Below are positions 25,944-34,429 of a stretch of DNA of 64,000 nt, in pieces. Under the pieces are notes generated by a model that was not told the origin of the DNA, did no database searches, and saw only the letters and a list, made by a program, of their open reading frames with translations. Where the stretch lies: the NCBI GenBank assembly GCA_964441285.1, contig CAYTUK010000007.1:73940-137939 (forward strand), given 5' to 3'. Position numbers and translations under genes: made by a program. The first letter of the stretch is position 1; each line of letters starts with the position of its first letter. The stretch comes from S010-25 sp964441285. GTDB lineage: Bacteria > Pseudomonadota > Gammaproteobacteria > SZUA-229.

Positions 25944-26315
25944 CTAATCAGCCTTATTTCCTTCAGTCTGCTTCTCTATAGTTAATTCTTTTTCTTTATC
26001 TGCATGAACCTGAAGCAGGGTGGTGACGCAGTCAGCGATGTCATCGAATGCTGATTTTCCCGTACCGTATTGCTGGTAGCCGCGGTAGTAAAACTGGTTA
26101 CGGTAGTTCTTTTCGCCTGTTTTTATAATCACAAAACTGGTTTCATCCACCTGCCAGAAAAGAGCCGGGCATAAGGTGACTTCTCTATCGTGTGAATGCA
26201 TTTTTATTTCGACATCAGCAAGCTGTAATTCAAGATTTTTATTTGCCCAGCGCTCATGAATGGTTGTGTTGACAGTCCAGTGCTCAGCGTCGGTAATATC
26301 AGGTATGGGTGACAT
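25944..26315 (-). CDS. Conserved-looking hypothetical protein
   Basis: A 123-residue soluble protein (DAEHWTVNTTIHERW at the start, then VTLCPALFWQVDETSFVIIK and YYRGYQQYGTGKSAFDDIADCV), not recognised. No signal peptide or membrane helix. It lies 30 bp downstream of the SlyD-like gene on the same strand, so probably shares its transcript. Composition is like its neighbours and a real gene is likely, but no function can be given. Confidence 0.6.
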   Translation of the reverse strand: MSPIPDITDAEHWTVNTTIHERWANKNLELQLADVEIKMHSHDREVTLCPALFWQVDETSFVIIKTGEKNYRNQFYYRGYQQYGTGKSAFDDIADCVTTLLQVHADKEKELTIEKQTEGNKAD

Positions 26316-26345
26316 AATGTGTTGTTAGAAGGTTACAGCTGCTCT

Positions 26346-26825
26346 TTAATGCAGTGAGGTGGGCTTGCTGACTCCTTGTGCAAGTTCTTCTATGGTCGCA
26401 TTACGCACCCCCGTAACGTTAATGTGATAGGTGATGTTTTTACCAGCGAAAGGGTGATTGCCATCAACCGTCAGTTCATCGTTATTAATTTTTGTTACAC
26501 GAAATATTTTGGTTTCGCCCTGGTCATTCTGAAATTCCACTTCTGCTCCGATAGAGTGAAACTCAGTAGGAACATTTTTAATGTCATCGGTAAACGTGAG
26601 TTCAGTTAAATGTGGGCCAAAACCTTCTTCCGGGGTAAGGCTAACTTCGACACGGTCCCCCATTTTATGGCCTTCAAGTGCGGCCTCGATTTTTTCGATA
26701 ACCTGATTCTGCTTGCCCTGAATATATTCAATCGGTAAGTCAATGCGTTCGATGGTTTCGCCGGTTTCATCAATAACCGAGTAAGTAAGGGTCACATGTT
26801 TGTCGTTGCTAATAATATCGGCCAT
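26346..26825 (-). CDS. FKBP-type peptidyl-prolyl isomerase, SlyD/FkpB-like
   Basis: Cytoplasmic prolyl isomerase/chaperone of 159 residues. It begins ADIISNDKHVTLTYSVIDE and has the FKBP core (IEKIEAALEGHKMGDRVEVSLTPEEGFGPH) interrupted by an insert-in-flap domain (VEFQNDQGETKIFRVTKIN). The core then closes with VDGNHPFAGKNITYHI, the SlyD 'DGNHPLAG' signature. It lacks the His-rich metal-binding tail of E. coli SlyD. Confidence 0.93.
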   Translation of the reverse strand: MADIISNDKHVTLTYSVIDETGETIERIDLPIEYIQGKQNQVIEKIEAALEGHKMGDRVEVSLTPEEGFGPHLTELTFTDDIKNVPTEFHSIGAEVEFQNDQGETKIFRVTKINNDELTVDGNHPFAGKNITYHINVTGVRNATIEELAQGVSKPTSLH

Positions 26826-26959
26826 AACTTTTCTATTGTAATGCTCTACGGTTGTGCAAATTTGTTGGCTATTTTACACGTTTATATGAAAACGAGCGAA
26901 TCAGATTAAGGCCTAAATCGTGTATAATGGCTTTTTTGTCAGTTTATTCGTGGTGTGTT

Positions 26960-27295
26960 ATGGAAACAGGTTCTGGGTGTTCGGCAAAAGAGCCTTTTGC
27001 GTTAAGCGTATTAGGCGATAGTATGTTGCCTGAATTCGCCGATGGCGTAGTAATTATTATTGATCCAGAGGGTGTGGTTTATGATGGTTGTTATGTGATG
27101 GCGGAGGTTAATAATGAATATACATTCAGGCAATTAATAATGCTGAATAATAAGCATTATCTGCAGCCGCTAAATGATTTGTATGACACGGTAGAGATCA
27201 GTGGGACGGACACTATTCATGGCGTTATTACGCAGCGGGCGGGGCGGCGTAGAGACCGTAAATATTATACGAGTCCCGAGAGACCGCCGGGATGA
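26960..27295 (+). CDS. S24/LexA-type peptidase-like domain protein, probably inactive
   Basis: A 111-residue stand-alone S24 (LexA/UmuD C-terminal-like) domain: FALSVLGDSMLPEFADGVVIIID, with the nucleophile Ser in GDSM. It has no DNA-binding domain or membrane helix. Aligning with UmuD, the catalytic Lys (FTVK) corresponds to Arg here (YTFRQL), so proteolysis is doubtful. The tail is Arg-rich (RAGRRRDRKYY). The start at ATG 26960 is chosen because the family begins there; the upstream extension has no homology. It is divergent from the SlyD-like gene and convergent with the rhodanese gene. Confidence 0.75.
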   Translation: METGSGCSAKEPFALSVLGDSMLPEFADGVVIIIDPEGVVYDGCYVMAEVNNEYTFRQLIMLNNKHYLQPLNDLYDTVEISGTDTIHGVITQRAGRRRDRKYYTSPERPPG

Positions 27296-27370
27296 GATGA
27301 TATAACGATAACATCGTTGCTGCTCCTGATCTTAAATGGGTTCGAATTTTTATGCCTGCTGACTGTGTTT

Positions 27371-27853
27371 TCAGGCGCGAACAGTACGCCTGTCGGGATG
27401 CATCATAGTTGAGCAGAAACCCGCATTCAGTTTTTCATCCACATCATCGGGGTCCAGTTGGCGTTGCTGTATATCGTAAAGGGGTAATTCAAAATCATTC
27501 CAGCCGCGTAAACCTGTTTTCATCGAACTAACCTGCTGGTAGCCCATTAATTGCATAACCTGTGCGGCCAGAATACTGCGGTTCCCAGAACGGCAGATGA
27601 CAATAATTTCTTGGTTACGCGCGGCAATTAATTCAGGTACCGCGTCCTCATAGTCTTGTTCGCAGGCAGTTTCAAGAATCCCTCTGGGAACCAGCATAGA
27701 GTTTTTGATATGAAAGGCGGAGAATTCACATTCTTCGCGTGTATCCAGTAAAATGAGATCCGGGTTTTGTTGACATTTTTCATCGACATCCCAGGGGAAA
27801 AGCTCCTTAACCTGTTGTCTTGCCTGTGCAACAATGTCTTTAAATGTTTGCAT
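27371..27853 (-). CDS. Rhodanese-domain sulfurtransferase
   Basis: Single-domain rhodanese (160 residues) with the active-site loop ICRSGNRS, nucleophile Cys87, the LLDTREECEFSAFHIKNS substrate-side segment and GLRGWND. It likely forms a cysteine persulfide and passes sulfur to an acceptor. The extra C-terminal 35 residues include a second Cys (GFCSTMMHPDRR). It is last in the run dsrR, sensor kinase, response regulator, rhodanese on the minus strand, 35 bp after the regulator, which suggests a link to cytoplasmic sulfur trafficking around Dsr. Confidence 0.9.
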   Translation of the reverse strand: MQTFKDIVAQARQQVKELFPWDVDEKCQQNPDLILLDTREECEFSAFHIKNSMLVPRGILETACEQDYEDAVPELIAARNQEIIVICRSGNRSILAAQVMQLMGYQQVSSMKTGLRGWNDFELPLYDIQQRQLDPDDVDEKLNAGFCSTMMHPDRRTVRA

Positions 27854-27888
27854 ACCTATCTATATTGTTTATCTATATCGGTTTGTGT

Positions 27889-28563
27889 TTAATGCTTTGT
27901 GGGGTTTTTTTCAGGATTGGTTTTTCTATTTCTGAGGCCGTGTTCCACGGCCATAACCGCGGCTTCAACGCGTGAATGAATATTAAGTTTTCTGAGTATC
28001 GCTTTAACGTGCAGTTTTACGGTACCATCGGATATACCCAGATTTCTGGCAATGAGTTTATTGCTCTGGCCTTCTGCCAGCAAGCATAAAATTTCGGTTT
28101 CACGCGGGGTTAGTTCGGAAAAAGGCCCGGCGTTATCCTCGGTTACTGTTTCGCCCTGGACCATGCGGGCGAGGGCATCGGTCAGGTCAGTAGCGACAAC
28201 ATTTTTACCTTTTTCAATATCGCGTAATGCGCTAACCAGTTCATCCGGTTCCATATCTTTTAACAGGTAGCCCTGAGCGCCTGTCTGTAACGCCTTAATC
28301 AGGTCGCTTTCATCGTTGCTGGTGGTTAACATGACAACAGGCGTTGTTGGCAGTCGTTCACGTAATATGGGCAATGCATCCAGCCCACTTATGTTTGGCA
28401 TCCGCAGGTCCAGCAGAATAACATCGGGTTGAATTTGTGATGCCAGCTCAATGCCTTCTTTTCCGTCGGCGGCAACGCCAGCGACATTGATGTTTCTTTG
28501 CTCCAGCAATCCTTTTAGACCATCACGAAACAGGGCATGGTCATCGATAATAATTACGCGCAT
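27889..28563 (-). CDS. NarL/FixJ-family response regulator
   Basis: A 224-residue two-component regulator: receiver domain with IIDDH and phosphoacceptor Asp52 (ILLDLRMPN), then a LuxR-type helix-turn-helix (TPRETEILCLLAEGQSNK, IARNLGISDGTVKLHV). Partner of the sensor kinase encoded 41 bp upstream. It sits directly downstream of dsrR and may control the dsr genes, but no binding site can be proven from the sequence. Confidence 0.94.
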   Translation of the reverse strand: MRVIIIDDHALFRDGLKGLLEQRNINVAGVAADGKEGIELASQIQPDVILLDLRMPNISGLDALPILRERLPTTPVVMLTTSNDESDLIKALQTGAQGYLLKDMEPDELVSALRDIEKGKNVVATDLTDALARMVQGETVTEDNAGPFSELTPRETEILCLLAEGQSNKLIARNLGISDGTVKLHVKAILRKLNIHSRVEAAVMAVEHGLRNRKTNPEKNPTKH

Positions 28564-28604
28564 AATATTGAACTCATTTTGAGACAGGATTTGATTTTTT
28601 ATCT

Positions 28605-29765
28605 TTAATTTGTCTGGTGCGATTTATTTTTGTATGGCCGTTTTTTATAGTTAAATTTTAGCTCAACTCGTGTGCCTTCATCTATTTCACTTTCAATTTT
28701 AAGATTGCCACCCAGGTGACATGCGCGTTCTTTCATAATGGTCAGACCCAGGTGTTTACCGGCTTCACTGTGGATTTTACTCTGGTCAAACCCGTTACCA
28801 TCATTTTCAATAAGAATGCAGATATTGGTATCATCATCAACGGTTATTAACACTCTGACGATATAGGCATTAGCGTGTTTTTTTATATTCGCTAATGACT
28901 CCTGAACAATTCGGTAGGCATTTAATTCCATATTGGTTGGCAGCTCAAGTGCTTTGATCTCGCATTGTAACAGGATATGGATGCCGGTTTCCTGTTTGAA
29001 TTTGTCAACCACACGTTTGATGGCAGGGATAAGCCCCTGTTCCTCAATAGGAACACGGCAGTGGGCAATTAACTCGCGCAGGTCGGTGCTGGCTTCATCC
29101 AGACTATGTTCGACCTGCTCAATGGTGTTAATAGTCATATAGTTACCGATAGACTGTAAAGACTGGTCGAGAACGCGGACATGAAAACGTAAGGAGGCCA
29201 GGGTTTGTGCCAGCGAATCATGCAGTTCATTGGCAATGATATTGCGTTCTTCCAGTACCAGTTGTTGTTTTGCACTGGTTTCGATTTGCTGTTTTTTAAG
29301 CACTTCACCAAGGTGCGCGCCGATAGATGATAACAGGTAGGCCAGTTCTTCAGTAATATCCAGGTGCTGCATAACAAAAAGATTGATCACACCAAGTGTG
29401 TGTATTTTGTAGCGTACAGGGATGCATATCTGCATGGCTTTTTGTCCCTTAAATTCAAGCTCGCCATCATAAACCTGAATTTCATCAATGACATCGGTTT
29501 CAAAACTGAAAAGATGACCATCGATGGGGGTATGTTGAATCGTATTCGCCTGTTCTTCGCTAATACCATCATAGGCAATCAGGTTCATTAAACCTTCATT
29601 GGTGATGAGCTGAATAGAGGCTGCTTCGCTATGGAAGTGTTGATTAATTAAAAATAGAAAATCATGCAGTATCTGGCGCTCAGTATCCGCCGAATTTAGT
29701 GTGCTGACGATCTGATATAGAAGTTTTAAAGATGCTTTATTCCACTGGAATGTTGAGTCCGTCAT
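28605..29765 (-). CDS. Soluble GAF-domain sensor histidine kinase, NarX-like
   Basis: A 386-residue cytoplasmic kinase with no membrane helix. It has a GAF-like sensor domain (about 15-155), a HisKA_3 dimerisation domain with His182 in NELHDSLAQTLASL, and an ATPase domain (N-box YRIVQESLANIKKHANA; G-box ENDGNGFD; GLTIMKERACHLGG). This is the C-terminal layout of NarX/LiaS kinases without their transmembrane sensor, so the signal is intracellular, possibly a redox or sulfur cue through GAF. It lies 75 bp downstream of dsrR and 41 bp upstream of its response regulator, in the position where dsrS is found in Allochromatium. Confidence 0.93.
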   Translation of the reverse strand: MTDSTFQWNKASLKLLYQIVSTLNSADTERQILHDFLFLINQHFHSEAASIQLITNEGLMNLIAYDGISEEQANTIQHTPIDGHLFSFETDVIDEIQVYDGELEFKGQKAMQICIPVRYKIHTLGVINLFVMQHLDITEELAYLLSSIGAHLGEVLKKQQIETSAKQQLVLEERNIIANELHDSLAQTLASLRFHVRVLDQSLQSIGNYMTINTIEQVEHSLDEASTDLRELIAHCRVPIEEQGLIPAIKRVVDKFKQETGIHILLQCEIKALELPTNMELNAYRIVQESLANIKKHANAYIVRVLITVDDDTNICILIENDGNGFDQSKIHSEAGKHLGLTIMKERACHLGGNLKIESEIDEGTRVELKFNYKKRPYKNKSHQTN

Positions 29766-29840
29766 GGGATTAACAAGGCTTTTTTAACAGGTAGTGTGGA
29801 GTCATACAAAGCTTGCTGTGTTTTTCCAGGGAAGCTCTGG

Positions 29841-30152
29841 TTACTCTGCTGGTGGTTTGTAGTCAGGATCATTTGGATTCATAAAAATAAACTGAAATTT
29901 TTCTGCTTCGAGTTCAACAAAATCAATCACCGTATTTTTAAGTAGCTCAACACTCCCCAAAGAAACAATAATTTGTATCCCCCCAGAGGAAACGGAAACA
30001 TCGTCTTCTTTAATATCATCGAAGCCCATACCGTAGTGAATGCTATTATCGTTGTTGCGGTTTGCGGCAATACGTAATGCCATGCCTTCGGTTTTACTCT
30101 GGTCGGCAGAAAGTTTTATTTGTGTGGCTGCGGCAGCTGTGACTGTAATCAT
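29841..30152 (-). CDS. dsrR: DsrR, A-type scaffold-like protein of the dsr cluster
   Basis: A 103-residue IscA-fold protein (ITVTAAAATQIKLS, GMALRIAANRN, YGMGFDDIKEDDV) without any cysteine. The three Fe-S ligating cysteines of true A-type scaffolds are absent, as described for DsrR of sulfur oxidisers. Reported to influence dsr expression post-transcriptionally in Allochromatium. It follows dsrN by 13 bp. Confidence 0.92.
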   Translation of the reverse strand: MITVTAAAATQIKLSADQSKTEGMALRIAANRNNDNSIHYGMGFDDIKEDDVSVSSGGIQIIVSLGSVELLKNTVIDFVELEAEKFQFIFMNPNDPDYKPPAE

Positions 30153-30165
30153 TATTTACTCTTTC

Positions 30166-31563
30166 TCAATATAGTTGAGTCTGAAGTTTATATTGTCTGG
30201 CAAAGCTTATAAAGCGTTGCGTCCAGGGGTTATTCCGTGAAGTGCGCTGATGGGTGTAACAAGCAAGCAGATTTTTATAGATATAACCATCATGTTTACC
30301 GTCTATGCCTGTCCCTCTCAGTACTCGGAAGGCAAATTTTACATTTTTATCAATATTTTTGAAACGTGAATAATGAAATTCATGGGCCTGCAGGGTTTTT
30401 TGTGGAGAATCGGGCCAGGGGTTATCCGATGTTTCCTCCAGCTGAACATACCCCCGTCCCTGTGGACGCTTTTCCATCACAATGTCTGCTGCGAGACAGC
30501 CAACCATCTTGTGATTTTGATCACCCCATTCAATTGAGCGCGCCAGGTACATGAGGCCGCCGCATTCGGCGTAAGTGGGTAATCCATTCTCAATGGCTGA
30601 TTTAATTGATTGCCGGATTTCAATATTGTCCTCAAGTATGCGCATGTGGGTTTCAGGAAAGCCGCCACCAATAAACAGGGCATCAATATCGGGTAAGGTC
30701 TGGTCGTGACAGGGATCAATTTCGATTATTTCTGCACCAGCATTGGTTAGCGCCTCCAGGTCATCTGGATAATAAAAGCCAAAAGCTGCATTACGGACTA
30801 ATCCCAGTTTAATGTCTTTAGGTTTTAGGGCGGGCGTTTTTTGCGTAGTTTGATAATTTATTAGCTGGGGGAAAGGCGGGCTATTATCAGCAATTTGAAT
30901 AATCTTGTCGAGATCGACCTGTTCCTGTACCGCCTGAGAGAGTAATTGTATCTTTTCATTACAGAAATGATCTTCATGGCCAGGGATGAGACCCAGGTGG
31001 CGCTCGTCAATATTGAAGCGTTTATCGTTATGAATGGCTCCGACCACAGGTACATCGGTATAGTGTTCTATCACGGCTCTTAGCTTTTGTTCGTGACGAG
31101 CGCCACCCAATTGATTCAGGATGACACCTTTAATTAAAACATTTTTATCAAAGGCCTGATAACCCAGGATAAGTGGAGCGATGCCCCGTGTCATGCCTGT
31201 CGTGCTCAATACCAGAATAACCGGGGTTTGCGTTAAGGTGGCCAATGCCGCATTGCTGTTACTGCCATCGAGATCGAGGCCATCATAGAGACCTTTATTG
31301 CCTTCAATCAGTGTTATATCGGCGGCTTTTGATTTGTCCTGCATTAGAGCAAGGATTTCATCCTTCTCCGTGGTATAAAAATCCAGGTTATAACAATTAC
31401 GTCTGCTTGCCTGGGATAACCAATAGGGGTCAATGTAGTCGGGGCCTTTCTTAAAGCTCTGCACGTTGAGGCCGCGTTGCTTTAATGCGGCGCACAAGCC
31501 GATACTGACGGTAGTTTTACCCGAAGATTTGTGTGCGGCTGAAATAAAAATTCGTGATGACAT
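30166..31563 (-). CDS. dsrN: DsrN, siroheme amidase (CobB/CbiA family)
   Basis: Glutamine-dependent amidotransferase of 465 residues that converts siroheme to siroamide, the DsrAB cofactor. The P-loop is SAAHKSSGKTTVSIGL (residues 8-23), with PDYIDPYWLS and the CobB-type EGNKGLYDGLD. The class I glutaminase domain has the nucleophile in YAECGGLMYLA. It is separated from dsrP by 165 bp without a clear terminator. Confidence 0.95.
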   Translation of the reverse strand: MSSRIFISAAHKSSGKTTVSIGLCAALKQRGLNVQSFKKGPDYIDPYWLSQASRRNCYNLDFYTTEKDEILALMQDKSKAADITLIEGNKGLYDGLDLDGSNSNAALATLTQTPVILVLSTTGMTRGIAPLILGYQAFDKNVLIKGVILNQLGGARHEQKLRAVIEHYTDVPVVGAIHNDKRFNIDERHLGLIPGHEDHFCNEKIQLLSQAVQEQVDLDKIIQIADNSPPFPQLINYQTTQKTPALKPKDIKLGLVRNAAFGFYYPDDLEALTNAGAEIIEIDPCHDQTLPDIDALFIGGGFPETHMRILEDNIEIRQSIKSAIENGLPTYAECGGLMYLARSIEWGDQNHKMVGCLAADIVMEKRPQGRGYVQLEETSDNPWPDSPQKTLQAHEFHYSRFKNIDKNVKFAFRVLRGTGIDGKHDGYIYKNLLACYTHQRTSRNNPWTQRFISFARQYKLQTQLY

Positions 31564-31728
31564 AGTTGGGATTTATCGCTTAATCAACCATGTGTGAGTG
31601 GCTCTCGTTCATATACTCTCAGATAGAAACAGTAAAACTATAATCTATAGATAACAAGTGATTTAAGCGTGCATTCAATCTATGTCTATCTGTAGAAAAA
31701 ATATTTTTATTTTCTGTTCGATCCAAGC

Positions 31729-32967
31729 TTAAGCAGAGGTTCCCTGGCTTGTAGCAGCAGAGTGTGGGGCAACAACAGAATCTGCAAGCGAGTTAGGAAG
31801 GAAACGCAGTACTTTAAGTGCGAAAACAACAATCAAAAGCGAAATTGCAACGCCCCCCAAGCCTAAGAGCACTTCAGGCAAACTGGGTGTGTAAGTGTTG
31901 ACCACACCGTCATAAAAAGAACTACTGACATCATAACCAGGAAACATTTGTATTGGAAAGGCCTGACCGCCGATTACTATGGTATAAATTTTTGCCAGAC
32001 CACCAAAGATCACCATTGAGCAGATAAGCCCCAGAATATTACGGTTGTTTTTAATGCTGGGTGTATAGATTAGGACGAGAGGGATGAGTCCACCGATGAG
32101 TATTTCACCAATCCAGAATATTGTGGCATAGAGACCACCCCCGTTTTCACCTAATAAGATAAAGGCTTCCACACCATGCCGACTAGTATCATAGATATTT
32201 GTCAGATGATAAACCACGGTAAAATAGAGCACGGCAGCAACAAAGACACCTAACAGGTTGCGCAAGCGCAGCAATACCATATCACCCAGTTCCATTCCGC
32301 TCCATTTATAACTGGACATTAACACCAGAATGAAAATGGCCAAACCGAAAGAGAAGGACATAATAATAAACATGGGTGCCATAATGGCCGTATCATAGGC
32401 AGAGCGGGCGACCAGGAAACCAAAAATAGAGCCTGTACCTGTGGTAAGCGTTAAGCGCCAGATGAACGCAGAAAAGCCAGCATAGCGTTTAAATTTATAC
32501 ACACCATGATCCATCATAGTCCACAGATAAAGCCCACAAAATACGAAGAAACCACTATATAGAATAATGTTCCAGGCAAAGATTGATTTAAAGTTGTAGT
32601 GGGTAATTGCAATGATTAAACGATCAGGACGCCCCAGGTCTAGTAGTAATATAATCAGGCCGCCGGCGAGTAAAGCGATGGCCAGTAGTGCCGACAGGCG
32701 AGCCATTGGCTCATATATTTTTTTGGAAAATACTGAAGCGATTGAAGCGACATTTAATGCGCCGGAAGCAGCAACAATAAGGAAAATAGCGAATACATGA
32801 GGTGTACCCCAGACAATCTGGTTGGTCATGCCGGTAACATGGTGACCATTGTGCTCCATATACCAGGCTGCAAGTATGCCAATAAGCGCAATAAAACCGA
32901 GACCGCCGAGGAGCGCGAAGTAGGCCGGGCTTTTGCCCTGTAACGAGGTGTATTCTATTTTACTCAT
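31729..32967 (-). CDS. dsrP: DsrP, NrfD-like integral membrane subunit
   Basis: Quinone-interacting membrane subunit of the DsrMKJOP complex. The 412-residue protein has about ten membrane helices. Family-typical parts are IIIVAASGALNVASIASVF-type helix 2, LLDLGRPDRL and SYKWSGMELGD. The C-terminus is Ala/Ser/Thr-rich. It lies 80 bp downstream of dsrO. Confidence 0.95.
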   Translation of the reverse strand: MSKIEYTSLQGKSPAYFALLGGLGFIALIGILAAWYMEHNGHHVTGMTNQIVWGTPHVFAIFLIVAASGALNVASIASVFSKKIYEPMARLSALLAIALLAGGLIILLLDLGRPDRLIIAITHYNFKSIFAWNIILYSGFFVFCGLYLWTMMDHGVYKFKRYAGFSAFIWRLTLTTGTGSIFGFLVARSAYDTAIMAPMFIIMSFSFGLAIFILVLMSSYKWSGMELGDMVLLRLRNLLGVFVAAVLYFTVVYHLTNIYDTSRHGVEAFILLGENGGGLYATIFWIGEILIGGLIPLVLIYTPSIKNNRNILGLICSMVIFGGLAKIYTIVIGGQAFPIQMFPGYDVSSSFYDGVVNTYTPSLPEVLLGLGGVAISLLIVVFALKVLRFLPNSLADSVVAPHSAATSQGTSA

Positions 32968-33047
32968 TATGATTCTCTTGTTTACTATTCATATCAACCC
33001 TGACACTTACCGTTGGGGTTTACGTGATAAATTACTTTAGATCGCTA

Positions 33048-33842
33048 TTATTCGTTTAAACCCTGATAACGAACACCCGTGTTGAGTGCGAGATCTGAGC
33101 GGATTTCTTTGCCACCGAATTTTTTCAGTTCGGTAGAAATGCCACTGTTGGGATTGTTAAGGTCTCCAAAAATCATCGCATTATGGTTGTCTGCATCACA
33201 GGCTTCAACACAGGCAGGAATGCCACCAGCATCGATGCGTGTGACACACATATTGCAGGCTTCTACAGTGCCTATACCACGCGGGTCGGTTGATCTTTGA
33301 TTGTCGAGGTTTTCATGTACAAAAGAGCGGGCTTTGTAGGGGCAGGCCATCATGCAATAACGGCAGCCAATGCAGATATGCCGATCAACGAGGGCAATGC
33401 CATCCGCGCGTATAAAGGATGCGCCCGTAGGACAGACGTCAACGCAGGGCGCACTCTCGCAGTGCTGACACATGATGGGTAGTGAGAGCTCATGCCCCGT
33501 TGCTTTATCTCTTAAAGTAACCTTACGAATATATTGCGTATCAGTTTCTGGTCGATTGTGACCCATTAGGCCATTTTCTACCCGGCAGGCATCAACGCAA
33601 CTGGTGCAGCCTGTACTACATTTATTGGTATCAACTAACAGACCCCAGCGATTTTTATTGCTGACGGGCACATCGTCAGGGCGTGTTGATGTTGAACTTA
33701 AGCTGTCTGCATTTGCGGTCGAGCCTAAACTGTCCGCATTTGCTGTTTTGTGTAAAAGTACACCTGCGGCCATGGTGATGGTGCCAGCAAGAGCCGTTTT
33801 TGATAAAAAGTTACGCCTTGAGTTATTAACCGGATTCTTCAT
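33048..33842 (-). CDS. dsrO: DsrO, periplasmic iron-sulfur protein with Tat signal
   Basis: Periplasmic [4Fe-4S] ferredoxin-like subunit of DsrMKJOP. The 264-residue precursor starts with a twin-arginine signal (NNSRRNFLSKTALAG). Cys clusters typical of the NrfC/DmsB family follow: CSTGCTSCVDACRVENG, CQHCESAPCVDVCPTGA, CIGCRYCMMACPYKARS and CNMCVTRI-CVEAC. The ATG overlaps the dsrJ stop by 4 bp. The signal region contains a short internal duplication (ADSLGSTANADSLSST). Confidence 0.95.
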   Translation of the reverse strand: MKNPVNNSRRNFLSKTALAGTITMAAGVLLHKTANADSLGSTANADSLSSTSTRPDDVPVSNKNRWGLLVDTNKCSTGCTSCVDACRVENGLMGHNRPETDTQYIRKVTLRDKATGHELSLPIMCQHCESAPCVDVCPTGASFIRADGIALVDRHICIGCRYCMMACPYKARSFVHENLDNQRSTDPRGIGTVEACNMCVTRIDAGGIPACVEACDADNHNAMIFGDLNNPNSGISTELKKFGGKEIRSDLALNTGVRYQGLNE

Positions 33843-34369
33843 TTCTGACTAACTCCATCAGTGGGCTGAATATTTTTTATACTGCGGGCTTTGATGCTTT
33901 TACGGGCCTTGAGGCTCTGCCGCAGTTGCCTGGCGATGGCGGCCGCTTTATTAGCATCTATACCTTCATATTTACGATGTATATACTTTTGTGGTCGATC
34001 AGCATGGCATTCAAAGCAGTCAATTTTTACCGCCGCATATTGATGGCAACCTGTGCAGAAATGTTGCTTGCTTTCAATGCTCGGTATTTTACCGTTAGCA
34101 CCCGGTCTAATATGGCAATCAATACATTTTGCTAGACTATCAGGCTGATTGCGGATACCTTCATGCACGGTTTCAGTGCGCTGATGTAAAATGTATTTCA
34201 TATGATTTCTACGCATATCACTTTCAGGATGAATACATTTTAAACCAGCACTTTTCGGTATATTGATCGTCGGTAATGGTTCCTGGGCAGTTGCCGAGAG
34301 CGACAACTGCATTAGACCCATAAACAGCAACATAAGCCAGAGGGTTTTTGTGATAAAAAATCTTGTCAT
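33839..34369 (-). CDS. dsrJ: DsrJ, triheme cytochrome c
   Basis: Periplasmic or membrane-anchored triheme cytochrome of the DsrMKJOP complex (176 residues). An N-terminal signal/anchor helix is followed by three heme motifs: CIDCH (82-86), CTGCH (105-109) and CFECH (118-122). Cys45 in LKCIHPESDM matches the conserved Cys proposed as an unusual His/Cys axial ligand. The C-terminus is Lys-rich. It overlaps dsrO by 4 bp. Confidence 0.95.
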   Translation of the reverse strand: MTRFFITKTLWLMLLFMGLMQLSLSATAQEPLPTINIPKSAGLKCIHPESDMRRNHMKYILHQRTETVHEGIRNQPDSLAKCIDCHIRPGANGKIPSIESKQHFCTGCHQYAAVKIDCFECHADRPQKYIHRKYEGIDANKAAAIARQLRQSLKARKSIKARSIKNIQPTDGVSQK

Positions 34370-34429
34370 TAGATTGCCTTAGTTTCGTAGATATTCTCTA
34401 ATATTTATGTAGTTGTTAATGATTAAGTG

